Positions 8,625 through 17,495 of a stretch of DNA of 64,000 nt are shown piece by piece (position 1 is the first letter of the stretch; the number at the start of each line of letters is the position of its first letter). Under the pieces are notes generated by a model. That model was not told the DNA's origin. It was given only the letters and a program-made list of their open reading frames with translations, and did not search any database. The position numbers and the translations under genes were made by a program. Source of the stretch: Myxococcaceae bacterium (lineage in GTDB: Bacteria > Myxococcota_A > Polyangia > Polyangiales > Ga0077539); NCBI GenBank assembly GCA_004297725.1, contig SCUS01000071.1, positions 248,001 to 312,000 on the forward strand, written 5' to 3'.

Positions 8625-9350
8625 TCAGAGATCGCGGTCGATCACCGTGCGCACCGCGAGCCCCAGCGGGATCGCCACGAAGAGCGCCATCACCAGCAGC
8701 GCGATGCCCACGGAGGAGGAGGGCGCCTCGCCCACCAGGCTGTGGAGGAGGGGCGAGGCGTCCACCCCGGCGAGGATCAGCACCTGCCGGGAGAGCGAGA
8801 CCACCTGGAGCGGACCCCAGAGCGAGGGGAGCGCCACCTCGGTGACCGCGAGCGCGCCGATGGCGACGGACACCGGGTGCTTCGGGGCGAGGGTGGCGAC
8901 GCCCACGGAGAAGCCCGCGAGCGCCACCGCCTCGGCGAGCATCGCCAGCGGCAGCCGGGCCAGCGAGGAGATCGCCGCGTTGCCCGTGAGCGCGTTGGCC
9001 ACCGCGAGCATGGCGCCGCCCAGCAGCAGCACCGTCCCGACCGCCGCCGCGGCGCCCAGCCACTCGCCGAGCAGCGCCGTCGGGCGAGCCATCGGCCGCA
9101 CGAACCAGTAGATCACCGTGCGCCGCTCGAAGGCCTCGCCCAGCACGCCCGCCACCCACGGCACCACCAGCAGCGGCGCCGCCACGTAGACCAGCAGCGG
9201 CGCAGGGACCGAGAGCGCGTCGTAGCCCGTGGCCCCGAGCCATCCCCCGAGCGCGGCCGGGAGGAAGGCCAGCGCCGAGAGCCACCACGAGCTCGGACGG
9301 CGCACCGCCCGGAGGATCGACACCCGCGCGATGGACAGCGCAGCGCTCAC
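8625..9350 (-). CDS. ABC-2 type transporter permease (second pair)
   Basis: Product of 241 residues with about six hydrophobic spans (for example WWLSALAFLPAALGGWLGA and VYVAAPLLVVPWVAGVLGEA) and an ABC-2 permease style segment FERRTVIYWFVRPMARPTA. The GTG start at 9350 overlaps the stop of the ATPase gene by 4 nt (GTGA), so translation is probably coupled. With the ATPase at 9347-10285 it should form an exporter. The substrate is unknown. The C-terminus (VRTVIDRDL) is short and cytoplasmic. Confidence 0.8.
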   Translation of the reverse strand: MSAALSIARVSILRAVRRPSSWWLSALAFLPAALGGWLGATGYDALSVPAPLLVYVAAPLLVVPWVAGVLGEAFERRTVIYWFVRPMARPTALLGEWLGAAAAVGTVLLLGGAMLAVANALTGNAAISSLARLPLAMLAEAVALAGFSVGVATLAPKHPVSVAIGALAVTEVALPSLWGPLQVVSLSRQVLILAGVDASPLLHSLVGEAPSSSVGIALLVMALFVAIPLGLAVRTVIDRDL

Positions 9351-10285
9351 GCCGCACCCCCTCTCGCGCCCATCGTCAGGTAGCGGAACACCGCGCCCAG
9401 GTTGTCGTCCGGCGAGGTGAGAGAGAGCAGCGGCAGGCCGAGCTCCTTCGCGATGCGAGGCACGGCGGAGTAGCAGCGGTCGGGGTCCCGGGTCTCGACC
9501 ATGAGCTTGTCGTCCCCGTCGAAGCGGAGGGCCACCACGAAGGCCTCGTTGGCGAGCGCCGCGGCCAGCTCCCGGGGCTTCGGCGTGCGCAGCGCGAGGT
9601 GGTGCGGGTGACGGTCGATGAGCCCGCGGATGGCGTGCAGGTCGCCCTGGGCGAGGAGCTGTCCCTGGTAGAGCACCACGATCTCCCGGGTCATCACCTC
9701 GACCTCGTCGAGGATGTGGCTGGACACGATGACCGTGCGCCCCTCGGCGCCGATCGACTGGATCAGCGCCACCATCTGCGCCCGCCCCAGCGGGTCGAGG
9801 CCCGTCATCGGCTCGTCGAGCAGCACCACCTCGGGCTCGTGGAGGATCGCCTGCGCCAGCTTGGTGCGCTGCCTCATGCCCTTGGAGTAGGTGCTCACCC
9901 GTCGGTTCATGGCCGACTCCAGGCCCACCCGCTGGAGCACCGCGGCGGCGCGGCGGTCGGCCTCGTCGCGGCCGAAGCCGGAGATCTCCGCGAGGTGGGC
10001 GACGAACTCCCGGCCCGTCAGCTCCTCGAAGAAGACCTCGATCTCGGGCGCGTAGCCGAGCTTGCGGAAGACCTCCGGGGCGGGCACCCGTCGGCCGAAC
10101 ATCCGCACCTCGCCCCGGCTGGGCTGCACCTCGCCGGTCATGCACTTCAACAGCGTGGACTTGCCCGCGCCGTTGGGGCCGAGCAGCCCGGTGATGCCCG
10201 GGTTGATCTGGAGGCTCACGTCACGCAGGCCCAGCACGGCGCCGTACCACTTGGAGACGCCCACGAATTCCAGCACCGCGCTCAT
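9347..10285 (-). CDS. ABC transporter ATP-binding protein (second pair)
   Basis: Product of 312 residues. Walker A is GLLGPNGAGKST, the Q-loop/pro-loop region is RKLGYAPEIEVFFEE, the signature is YSKGMRQRTKLAQ (a variant of LSGGQ), Walker B is EVVLLDEPMTGLDP and the switch His lies in IVSSHIL. A C-terminal extension of about 80 residues is typical of ABC-2 export ATPases. Start ATGA overlaps the upstream permease stop. The pair follows another ATPase/permease pair, so four genes form one coupled unit. Confidence 0.92.
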   Translation of the reverse strand: MSAVLEFVGVSKWYGAVLGLRDVSLQINPGITGLLGPNGAGKSTLLKCMTGEVQPSRGEVRMFGRRVPAPEVFRKLGYAPEIEVFFEELTGREFVAHLAEISGFGRDEADRRAAAVLQRVGLESAMNRRVSTYSKGMRQRTKLAQAILHEPEVVLLDEPMTGLDPLGRAQMVALIQSIGAEGRTVIVSSHILDEVEVMTREIVVLYQGQLLAQGDLHAIRGLIDRHPHHLALRTPKPRELAAALANEAFVVALRFDGDDKLMVETRDPDRCYSAVPRIAKELGLPLLSLTSPDDNLGAVFRYLTMGARGGAA

Positions 10286-11220
10286 CCCCGGTTGACCTCC
10301 GCCCGCGACAGCCGCCAGCCCGCGAGGGCGAGCGCCCCGGCCGTCCAGACCAGCCACGCCAGCGCGGGAATGGCCGCCTGGGCGCCGCGCAGGGGCGAGT
10401 CGTGGTTGAACTGCGAGACCATCGCGTCGACGCACGACACCAGGTCGAGGGTCTTCACCCACGGCGCCCGGATGAGCGCCCCGAGGCTGCGAAAGAGCAC
10501 CCACCCCGCGAACACGATGGCCGCGAACATGGCCTGCGCGAGCCCCTTGCGGCGGGTGAGCGACGAGACCCCGAGGGCCACCGCGGACATGGAGGTGAGC
10601 TCGAGCAGCACGGCGACGGTGCCGAGCCCGAAGGCCCTCGCGGCGCCGAGGGGGGTCGACTGGAAGGCCAGTCGCTCGATGCAGAGCACCAGCAGCGTGG
10701 CCATGGAGAGCGCGAGGGCCCAGCCCGAGGCCGAGAGCATCCGCCCCGCGAGGTAGCGCGACGGGCTCACCGGCCGGGAGAAATGAAACTGGAAGGCGCC
10801 CGCCATCAGGTCGGCGGAGATGGCCCCCGCGCCGCACCAGAGCACCAGCAGGAAGGCCGGCAGAAACTGCGCCCGCAGGGTCATGGTGAGCACGTCGGCC
10901 TCGCCCTCGCGCACCATCTCCGCGAGCTGCGGAGCGCCCATCGCGCCGCCCCCGAAGGCGGAGCCGGAGACGATCGTGGGGAGGGCCCATTTGAAGCCCA
11001 TCGCCGCGGCGAAGATGGTGAGGAGCAGCAGGCCCACGAGCAGGGCGACCTTCACGCCCCGCTGTCGTAGCTGCGCCATCAGGGCGTAGCGGGCGATGAC
11101 CAGCGGCACGAGGGCCGGCGATCGCCGCGGCCCGGCGTAGCGGGTGTAGGCCAGCGAGTGGACCACCCCGGCGGGTGAGGAGGCGGGCTTCGGTGCGGGG
11201 GAGGTGGCCATCGGGTTCAC
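10282..11220 (-). CDS. ABC-2 type transporter permease (first pair)
   Basis: Product of about 312 residues with some six membrane spans (VALLVGLLLLTIFAAAMGF, FLPAFLLVLWCGAGAISADL, ALALSMATLLVLCIERL). The segment GAFQFHFSRPVSPSRYLAGR resembles the coupling region of ABC-2 permeases that contact the ATPase. I chose the GTG at 11220, which overlaps the ATPase stop as GTGA like the other junctions here. The ATG three codons later (11211) is equally possible. The substrate is unknown. Confidence 0.8.
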   Translation of the reverse strand: MNPMATSPAPKPASSPAGVVHSLAYTRYAGPRRSPALVPLVIARYALMAQLRQRGVKVALLVGLLLLTIFAAAMGFKWALPTIVSGSAFGGGAMGAPQLAEMVREGEADVLTMTLRAQFLPAFLLVLWCGAGAISADLMAGAFQFHFSRPVSPSRYLAGRMLSASGWALALSMATLLVLCIERLAFQSTPLGAARAFGLGTVAVLLELTSMSAVALGVSSLTRRKGLAQAMFAAIVFAGWVLFRSLGALIRAPWVKTLDLVSCVDAMVSQFNHDSPLRGAQAAIPALAWLVWTAGALALAGWRLSRAEVNRG

Positions 11221-12158
11221 GCGAGCAGCCGGAGGAAGGCCTCGTCGAGCGACGCCTTGCGCTGGGCGAGGTGCCGCACCTGGACGTCGGCCCGGAGGGC
11301 GGCCTCCCAGATGGGCGAAGGGTCGTCGGGCGAGGAGGGGCGGACGATCCACTCTCCCCGGGCGTCGGGCGAGGGGTCGCTCTCGCAGCCGAGGTCTCGC
11401 AGCGCCCGCTCGAAGCCCTCGAAGCGCTCGGCCACGGGCTTCACCCTCACCAGGTAGCGCCCGTCTCCGAGCCCAAGCACCTCTCGCAGCGGCGCGTCGG
11501 CGACCACCTTGCCGGCGTTGAGCACCACCACGTGGTCGCACACCCGCTCGACGTCCGCGAGCAGGTGCGTGGAGAGCACCACGCTGCAGCCGCGCCTCGC
11601 CCGAAGGTCGGCGATGAGCGAGAGCATCTCCTCGCGGGAGGCCGGGTCGAGCCCGTTGGTGGGCTCGTCGAGGAAGAGCAGCTCCGGGTCATGGACGATG
11701 GCCGCCGCGAGCTTGGTGCGCTGCCGCAGCCCGGTGGAGTAGCCCTGCACGGGCATGTACCGCTTGTCGTCGAGGCCGACGTAGAAGAGCGCCGCGTGGG
11801 CCCGGTCGATGGCCTCGCGGGGAGGCAGGCCCGCGAGCTCGGCGCCGTACGCGCAGAGCTCGACCGCCGTGAGGTCGGGCAGGTGGGCGTCGTCCTCGGG
11901 CATGTAGCCGATGCGGGCGCGCACCCCGAGCGGGTCGCGCCGTGGGTCGATGCCCAGCACCTCGATGTCCCCGGCGGTGGGGCGCACCAGGCCCAGCACG
12001 CACTTGAGCAGCGTGGACTTGCCCGCGCCGTTGGGCCCCAGCAGGGCCGTGCGACCCTCCGGGATCGTGAGGGTGACGTCGTCGAGGGCGGTGACCCCCT
12101 CGTAGCGTCGCGACAGCGATCGGACCCGAAGCTTCACGGCGGCGGACGCTACCATCAT
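11217..12158 (-). CDS. ABC transporter ATP-binding protein (first pair)
   Basis: Product of 313 residues (or 312 from the second Met). Walker A is ALLGPNGAGKST, the signature is YSTGLRQRTKLAA, Walker B is ELLFLDEPTNGLDP and the switch region is VLSTHLLADVERVCDHVV. ATPases with a variant YS.G..QR signature occur widely in ABC-2 exporters. Its stop overlaps the permease start. It lies 21 nt downstream of the Wzy-like gene, so export of a cell-surface product is a reasonable but unproven guess. Confidence 0.92.
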   Translation of the reverse strand: MMVASAAVKLRVRSLSRRYEGVTALDDVTLTIPEGRTALLGPNGAGKSTLLKCVLGLVRPTAGDIEVLGIDPRRDPLGVRARIGYMPEDDAHLPDLTAVELCAYGAELAGLPPREAIDRAHAALFYVGLDDKRYMPVQGYSTGLRQRTKLAAAIVHDPELLFLDEPTNGLDPASREEMLSLIADLRARRGCSVVLSTHLLADVERVCDHVVVLNAGKVVADAPLREVLGLGDGRYLVRVKPVAERFEGFERALRDLGCESDPSPDARGEWIVRPSSPDDPSPIWEAALRADVQVRHLAQRKASLDEAFLRLLA

Positions 12159-12179
12159 CCCGCGGAGGCGCGCAGGCGA

Positions 12180-13739
12180 CTACGCCGACGTCGACACCCT
12201 GCGCGTCCATCGGCTCTGCGGCGCGAGGCTCACCCAGGCGACAAAGAGCACGATGGGGATGGCCACCACCGAGAAGAGCTGGGAGATCACGACCGAGAGG
12301 TCGTTGCGGTAGAACGGGATGCACTGCGACGACCAGGTGACGAGCAGCACGACCTGCCAGAGCATCGGCTGCGCCCCGTCGCGGTGGCCGCTCCAGCTCA
12401 GCGCGCGGTTGATGCCGCCGGCGATGGCGCCGAGCACGGCGCCGAGCACGATCACCCCGAGCTCGCGGCCGATCATGTAGCCGTCCGCGATGATCGCCCC
12501 GGCGACGCCGCCCCCGACGTCGGCCGCGCGCCCCAGGAACTCCCTCGACAGGAAGGCCGTGGTGTTCATGTAGTGGAGCTTGTCGGGCACGATCTGCTGC
12601 GGGAGCAGCGAGAGGATCGACTCGGTGAAGTAGGCCACGCCGCGCGAGTAGTTGTTGGCGTCCGTCCAGGCGATGGCGAAGTGCTCCTTCATCAGCATGA
12701 TGGGGCCCTCGGCGGAGACGCTCTCCCCGCGGGACACGGAGCTGAAGCGCTCGTTGGCCATCGCGAAGGCCTCGCCGAAGTCGCGTTCCCGGTAGGCGCG
12801 GTAGATGCCGAAGAAGTTGAGGCCCACCATGGCGACGGAGCCGACGCTGAGCACCCAGCGCCAGCGGATGGGCCCGACCAGCAGGTCGGCCACCACGACG
12901 GCGATGAGGAAGGGGGCCGCGATCACGCTGCGCCCGCCGGAGTTGAGGAAGAGCAGCACCGGGGCCTGCAGCGCGAAGAGCACCAGCGGCAGTCGACGAC
13001 GCTCCTTCAGCAGCTTCGCCAGCAGCAGCCCCTCGCCGATGCCGAAGGCCAGCCACGGGAGAAACCACACCTTGCCCAGGAACTGCGACGCCACCAGCGC
13101 GCTCCCGCCCTCGGCGTGCCTCGCGGTGACGTCGGCGTACTCGTTGGTCCAGACCTCGCCGTAGTTCTGGGTCGCCGCGATGGTGCCCGTGGTGATGATG
13201 CGCTGGGCGGTGGTGTAGAGCATCGGCAGCAGTCCGACGACGATCCACGGGCGGCCGTCCGGCAGCGGGGCGCTCGTGGCCTCCTCCGTGAGCGTGTACC
13301 GGTGCCGCGGCGCGATGCCGAAATAGAGCGCGCTCAGCGAGACCATGTAGAGCACGTGCAGCAGCTGGAGCTGCACGAAGATGTCCATGCGGATGCGGCC
13401 GAACTCGTACCACTGGCGCTCCATGTCGGCGCCGTGGAGCCACAGGATCCCCGGGTAGACGAGGAAGTTGAAGCCCAGGCCCAGGAGCATCAGGTAGGGG
13501 TCGCTCACCCGGAGCGTCGCGTTGGGAGAGCGCATCATCGCGACCCCGAGGAGCCCGATCCAGACGGCGTACTCCATCATCATCGCGGGCATGCCCGCCG
13601 CGCGGCTCTCGTCGACGCCGTAGGCGATGTAGGCGATGCCGAGCGCCAGCAGCGCGAACAGCATCGCGAGGCCCAGCCGGTTCTTGGGCGGGGCGGCGCT
13701 TCCGGGGCCGGGGCCGGTGGCTTGAGCGGTGGCGTTCAT
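12180..13739 (-). CDS. O-antigen/oligosaccharide polymerase (Wzy-like) membrane protein
   Basis: Product of 519 residues from the ATG at 13739, which overlaps the upstream stop (ATGA). I count about 12-13 hydrophobic spans. The middle has the NSGGRSVIAAPFLIAVVVAD segment, and a large polar loop leads to a Gly-rich GGGVAGAIIADGYMIGRELG stretch. Both are typical of oligosaccharide repeat-unit polymerases, which join lipid-linked repeat units on the outer face of the inner membrane. There is no Wzx flippase or priming transferase next to it, so the glycan is unknown. A GT2 gene and ABC exporters lie downstream. Confidence 0.65.
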   Translation of the reverse strand: MNATAQATGPGPGSAAPPKNRLGLAMLFALLALGIAYIAYGVDESRAAGMPAMMMEYAVWIGLLGVAMMRSPNATLRVSDPYLMLLGLGFNFLVYPGILWLHGADMERQWYEFGRIRMDIFVQLQLLHVLYMVSLSALYFGIAPRHRYTLTEEATSAPLPDGRPWIVVGLLPMLYTTAQRIITTGTIAATQNYGEVWTNEYADVTARHAEGGSALVASQFLGKVWFLPWLAFGIGEGLLLAKLLKERRRLPLVLFALQAPVLLFLNSGGRSVIAAPFLIAVVVADLLVGPIRWRWVLSVGSVAMVGLNFFGIYRAYRERDFGEAFAMANERFSSVSRGESVSAEGPIMLMKEHFAIAWTDANNYSRGVAYFTESILSLLPQQIVPDKLHYMNTTAFLSREFLGRAADVGGGVAGAIIADGYMIGRELGVIVLGAVLGAIAGGINRALSWSGHRDGAQPMLWQVVLLVTWSSQCIPFYRNDLSVVISQLFSVVAIPIVLFVAWVSLAPQSRWTRRVSTSA

Positions 13740-14188
13740 CGGGGGGGGCGGGCGTGGGATGCCGGGGCGAGGGCGAAACATTCAGCCTCCGCGCGGCGCC
13801 GGCGGACGAGGTCGACCAGCGGCACGAAGGGCACCCGCACCGGACAGGCCTCGGTGAGCGCCTGGAGAAGGCCCGCCGGGAGCTCGTCGGCCACCCCGAG
13901 GTCGATGCCCGCCTGGCGGGAGACCCCCACCACGAAGCCCATCGGGCCGAGGGGGCCCAGGGCGCCAAACTCCCCCCGCTCGAGCGCCGCCACGTCGCAG
14001 GCCCCGCAGGCGAAGCATCGCTGCGCGCCGTCCTGCACCGGGACCTCCGGGGCCGCGGTGCTGAGCACCCCGTCGGGTCGGTACTGGGCCTCGAAGCGGG
14101 GGAGCTGCGAGCGCCGCGGGAAGAGGCCGCGGAGCACCGTCCGGAAGAAGCTCCAACCAAGCCGGACAAAGCTCTCGAAGGACATCAT
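13736..14188 (-). CDS. Small Cys-motif protein, possible Fe-S binding
   Basis: Product of 150 residues, not recognised as a named family. A short hydrophobic/aromatic N-terminus (SFVRLGWSFFRTVLRGLF) may associate with the membrane. In the middle is CFACGACD, a C-x2-C-x2-C motif, and about 50 residues later ACPVRVPF supplies a fourth Cys followed by Pro. That spacing resembles a single [4Fe-4S] ferredoxin-type site split by an insertion. A zinc site is an alternative. The gene sits between HMG-CoA reductase (39 nt upstream) and the Wzy-like gene (4-nt overlap), implying co-expression with both. Confidence 0.6.
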   Translation of the reverse strand: MMSFESFVRLGWSFFRTVLRGLFPRRSQLPRFEAQYRPDGVLSTAAPEVPVQDGAQRCFACGACDVAALERGEFGALGPLGPMGFVVGVSRQAGIDLGVADELPAGLLQALTEACPVRVPFVPLVDLVRRRRAEAECFALAPASHARPPR

Positions 14189-14227
14189 CGGCGGCAGTCT
14201 ATCGGCCGTGCGGCCGCGGCGCTCAAG

Positions 14228-15541
14228 CTATTTGCCAAGGTCCGCCGGGCACGCCGAGCCCGTCACCAGCGGGGCCCGCAGGCGGATCAGCGCCGAGCGC
14301 GCCGCGTCCAGCGTGACGTTGCACGCCTCGGCGATGGTCGCCGCCACCCGCTCGATCTCGTCGCCCTTCGCGCCCGCGGCCATCGCCACCCCGCGGGCGT
14401 GCAGCGACATGTGCCCGCGCTGGATGCCCTCCGTCGCCAGCGCCCGCAGCGCAGCCAGGTTGGAGGCCATCCCCACCGAGGCGGCCACCATCGCCAGCTC
14501 CTGCGCCGAGCGCACGCCCAGCACCTTCAGCGCCAGCCTCGCCGAGGGGTGCACCCGGAGCGTTCCTCCCACCACCCCGAAGGCCAGCGGGATCTCCATC
14601 GAGCCGACCAGCGAGCCGTCGTCGCCCGCGCGCCAGGTGCAGAGCGGCTCGTAGCGACCGTTGCGCGCCGCGAAGGCGTGCGCCCCGGCCTCGATGGCGC
14701 GCCAGTCGTTGCCCGTCGCCATCGCCACCGCGTCGACGCCGTTCATGATCCCCTTGTTGTGCGTGGCGGCGCGGTAGGGGTCGCGCTCGGCGAAGCGCGA
14801 AGCCAGCACGATGCCGTCGCGCACCGCGTCGCCAGAGAGCGCGTCCGTCGCCAGCATCGCCGCAGGGACCCTGCAGCTCACCCGCACGCAGCGCCGGTCG
14901 CAGAGGTTGGACAGGATGCGCAGCCCCACGCGGCCACCCGCGAGCGCGGCGATCTCCGGCGCGAGGGCCTCGGCCACGGTGTTCACCAGGTTGGCGCCCA
15001 TCGCGTCCTGCACGTCGACCAGCACGTGCACCACGAAGAGCCCGTCGCCCAGGTCGCGCACCTCGATCTCCCGCGCCCCTCCTCCGCGCGCCACCAGGCC
15101 GGGCACGGAGGCGTCTGCGAGCGAGAGCAGCCGGTCGCGCTCGGCCACGACGCGGGCCTCCGCCGCGCGAGGGTCGTCGACCTCCCAGAGCTGCACCTGC
15201 GCGATCATCCACGGGGGGTCGCTCTCCACCGTGAAGCCTCCGCCCTCGCGGATCATCCTCGCCGCGTTGCTCGCCGCCGCCACCACCGAGGGCTCCTCGA
15301 CCACCATGGGCACGAGGAAATCCCGGTCGTTGACCCTCGCGTTGAGCCCGATGCTGAAGGGCAGCGCGTAGGTGCCGACGACGTTCTCGACGGTCTTGTC
15401 CGCGGTGCTCACGTCGAGCCCGCCGGCCGCGAGCGCCCGGGTGAGCTCCGCCCCGTCGAGGTCCGCCGCCTCGGCCAGCAGCCTGCGCCGCGCCTCGACC
15501 GACTGCTTGTAGAAGCCAGGGATCCGTGAAGTCCGACTCAT
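14228..15541 (-). CDS. mvaA: Hydroxymethylglutaryl-CoA reductase, class II
   Basis: Product of 437 residues from the ATG at 15541, which overlaps the kinase stop (ATGA). It reduces HMG-CoA to mevalonate. Class II features are all visible: ENVVGTYALPFSIGLNARVN, catalytic Glu83 in VVEEPSVVAA, DAMGANLVNT, Lys263 in THNKGIMNG, Asp279 in ATGNDW and His381 in HMSLHAR. These match the positions of the characterised Pseudomonas mevalonii enzyme. Length is near the family's 425-440. It is last in the run of isoprenoid genes, so the pathway's first committed enzyme is encoded at the 3' end of the unit. Confidence 0.96.
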   Translation of the reverse strand: MSRTSRIPGFYKQSVEARRRLLAEAADLDGAELTRALAAGGLDVSTADKTVENVVGTYALPFSIGLNARVNDRDFLVPMVVEEPSVVAAASNAARMIREGGGFTVESDPPWMIAQVQLWEVDDPRAAEARVVAERDRLLSLADASVPGLVARGGGAREIEVRDLGDGLFVVHVLVDVQDAMGANLVNTVAEALAPEIAALAGGRVGLRILSNLCDRRCVRVSCRVPAAMLATDALSGDAVRDGIVLASRFAERDPYRAATHNKGIMNGVDAVAMATGNDWRAIEAGAHAFAARNGRYEPLCTWRAGDDGSLVGSMEIPLAFGVVGGTLRVHPSARLALKVLGVRSAQELAMVAASVGMASNLAALRALATEGIQRGHMSLHARGVAMAAGAKGDEIERVAATIAEACNVTLDAARSALIRLRAPLVTGSACPADLGK

Positions 15542-16509
15542 GCCAGGCACCGCTCCCGTGTGTTCATGGGGGTGACCCCCGCGCCGTCCGCGCCGAGGTC
15601 GACCTCCTCGAAGCCCTCGACGGCCGCCGCCTCACGCAGCGCCGCCATCGCCCCATCGTCCTGCGCGAAGGCGACCACCACGTCACCCCCGCCCGCGCCG
15701 GACGGCTTCACCGCCGCCCCGAACTGCTCCGCCCTCGCCGCGAACCGCGCCATCGGGGGCGTCACGATGGGCGCTCCGGACGCCTCGCCGAGCGCCGCCA
15801 TCGCCGCCCCGAGGCGCCGCACCGCCGCCAGCACCCCGGCGACGTCCTGCGCCGAGAGCGCCCGCTCGAAGTCCTCGGTGCCCGCCTTGATGGCCTCGAT
15901 GCGCGCCGAGTGCGCTCCCGGGTCGGCCGAGCGCAGGGCCTCCACCCTCGCCAGCATCTCCGAGGTGCGCACCGAGGTCCCCGACCAGAACACCCTCCAG
16001 CGCAGCCCCTCCGGCATCGGGTGGCGGGCGATGGAGGGCGCTCCCTCGAGCCCGCGCTCGAAGCGCACCCTCACCAGACCGCCGCAGGCCGAGGTCAGCA
16101 CGTCGACGCCGCTGCCTCCGCCCTGCACCTCGCGGTGGCCCTCCCGGGCGCAGCGAGCGAGCGCCTCGAGGTGCCGCGCGACGGACCCCGGCTGCTCCCG
16201 CTCCATGGCCCATCCGAGCGCGGCGACGCAGCCCGCGGCGCTGCTGCCCAGGCCCAGCTTGCGACCCACTCCCCCGGAGAGCTGCGTCAGGTCGAAGCGC
16301 GCCGACCCCTCCGGGGGAAGCTCGCCCAGCAGCCCCGCCGCCACCGCCCTCCGCCACGACGCCGAGGCCTCCGGGGGCGTGAACCCTCCGGGCTCCGTCG
16401 CGTCGCTGACCACCGCGTAGCGGTCGACCGCGAGGCACCACGCGTCCCCGCCGTGCAGCACCGCGTACTCACCCGCGAGCATCAGCTTGCCTGGGGCCCT
16501 GACCTTCAC
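15538..16509 (-). CDS. mvaK2: Phosphomevalonate kinase (GHMP family)
   Basis: Product of 323 residues. The GTG start at 16509 overlaps the decarboxylase stop (GTGA) and yields VKVRAPGKLMLAGEYAVLHG, the standard GHMP N-terminus. The ATP-binding motif is KLGLGSSAAGCVAA and motif 3 is KPSGAGGGDVVVAF. It should phosphorylate 5-phosphomevalonate to the diphosphate. I assign it as the phosphomevalonate rather than mevalonate kinase because the first kinase gene of the unit has the mevalonate-kinase type AHGKIILLGEHAVVYG start and this one the AGEYAVL start of phosphomevalonate kinases. Confidence 0.88.
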   Translation of the reverse strand: MKVRAPGKLMLAGEYAVLHGGDAWCLAVDRYAVVSDATEPGGFTPPEASASWRRAVAAGLLGELPPEGSARFDLTQLSGGVGRKLGLGSSAAGCVAALGWAMEREQPGSVARHLEALARCAREGHREVQGGGSGVDVLTSACGGLVRVRFERGLEGAPSIARHPMPEGLRWRVFWSGTSVRTSEMLARVEALRSADPGAHSARIEAIKAGTEDFERALSAQDVAGVLAAVRRLGAAMAALGEASGAPIVTPPMARFAARAEQFGAAVKPSGAGGGDVVVAFAQDDGAMAALREAAAVEGFEEVDLGADGAGVTPMNTRERCLA

Positions 16510-17495
16510 GAAGCTTCGATGCCCGCGCCGGGCCGGGCGATGCGCGCCTCCAGCACCTTCGGCGTCTCTCGCAGCCTCGCCGCGACCGTCTCCGCGTCCG
16601 CGCTCGCGCAGAGCACCTTCACATGAGGGCCGGCGTCCATCGTCGCCCAGGCGCCGACGCCGCCGCGGCGCAGCGAGGCCACCACGTCGAGCACGTCGAG
16701 GGTCACGCCCCGCGCATAGCGCACCGCGGGCTGGGCGGCCCAGGCGCTCGCGTGCATCGCCATGGTGCTGGCCTCCATCGCCTCTCCGGTCGCCGCGAGG
16801 TCGCGCGCGGTCACCGCGGCCCTCACCCGGGCGTGCAGCAGCGGCGCCGCAGCGAGCCAGGCGCCATAGTAGGGGGAGGTCTCGGCGGTGCGGCGCATGC
16901 CGTCGCGGGAGGCGACGTCCTTCGGTCCACGATCGACCAGGGCGAGCACCATGGCGACGTCCCAGTGCTCGGGGCCGAAGAGGGGATGGGCCCCGGTGGT
17001 GTCGTCGCCGGGAGCGCCCGCGGGCAGCTCGACCCATCCGCCGAACACGCTGCGAGCCGCCGAGGCGCTGCCGCGTCGGGCGAGCGCCGAGAGGGCCGGG
17101 GCATCGAGCCGCAGCCCGTAGGCCGCGGTGGCCGCCGCCGCGAGGGCCGCGTAGCCCGAGGCGCTCGAGGCGAGCCCCGACGCGGTCGGAAAGCGGTTGA
17201 AGGAGCGCACCCGGAGGAAGCTCCCGGGCGCACCCTCGCTCACCCCGGCGCGCGATCGCACCAGCGCCAGGAAGGCCCCGAGGGTCTTCGCCTCGTCGCC
17301 CGCACGCAGCGTCCCGTCGAGCTCGACGTGGTCGGCCGTGAGCGACTCGTCTCGCCCCGCGGTGGTCTCCGTCACCAGGTCGTCGAGGGTCAGCGACAGG
17401 CTCGGAACCGCCGGCAGGTTGAGCGCCCGGTCGGCCTTGCCCCAGTATTTGCTGAGCGCGATGTTGGCGCGCGCCCTCGCGAAGAACTCCGTCAC
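16506..17495 (-). CDS. mvaD: Diphosphomevalonate decarboxylase
   Basis: Product of 329 residues, GTG start overlapping the mevalonate kinase stop. It converts mevalonate 5-diphosphate to isopentenyl diphosphate with ATP hydrolysis and loss of CO2. Diagnostic segments are ANIALSKYWGKADRALNLP at the N-terminus, FPTASGLASSASGYAALA (the ATP loop unique to this enzyme), ARRGSASAARSVFGGWVEL and a C-terminal MDAGPHVKVL. In the last, the usual DAGPN reads DAGPH. Length matches the family's 310-340. Confidence 0.95.
   Translation of the reverse strand: MTEFFARARANIALSKYWGKADRALNLPAVPSLSLTLDDLVTETTAGRDESLTADHVELDGTLRAGDEAKTLGAFLALVRSRAGVSEGAPGSFLRVRSFNRFPTASGLASSASGYAALAAAATAAYGLRLDAPALSALARRGSASAARSVFGGWVELPAGAPGDDTTGAHPLFGPEHWDVAMVLALVDRGPKDVASRDGMRRTAETSPYYGAWLAAAPLLHARVRAAVTARDLAATGEAMEASTMAMHASAWAAQPAVRYARGVTLDVLDVVASLRRGGVGAWATMDAGPHVKVLCASADAETVAARLRETPKVLEARIARPGAGIEAS

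Noticed and set aside
11175..14654. Long plus-strand open frame of 1159 codons opposite the ABC, polymerase and HMG-CoA reductase genes
   Set aside because: Low-complexity Arg/Gly/His text with no domain, antisense to recognisable genes; a consequence of high GC content.
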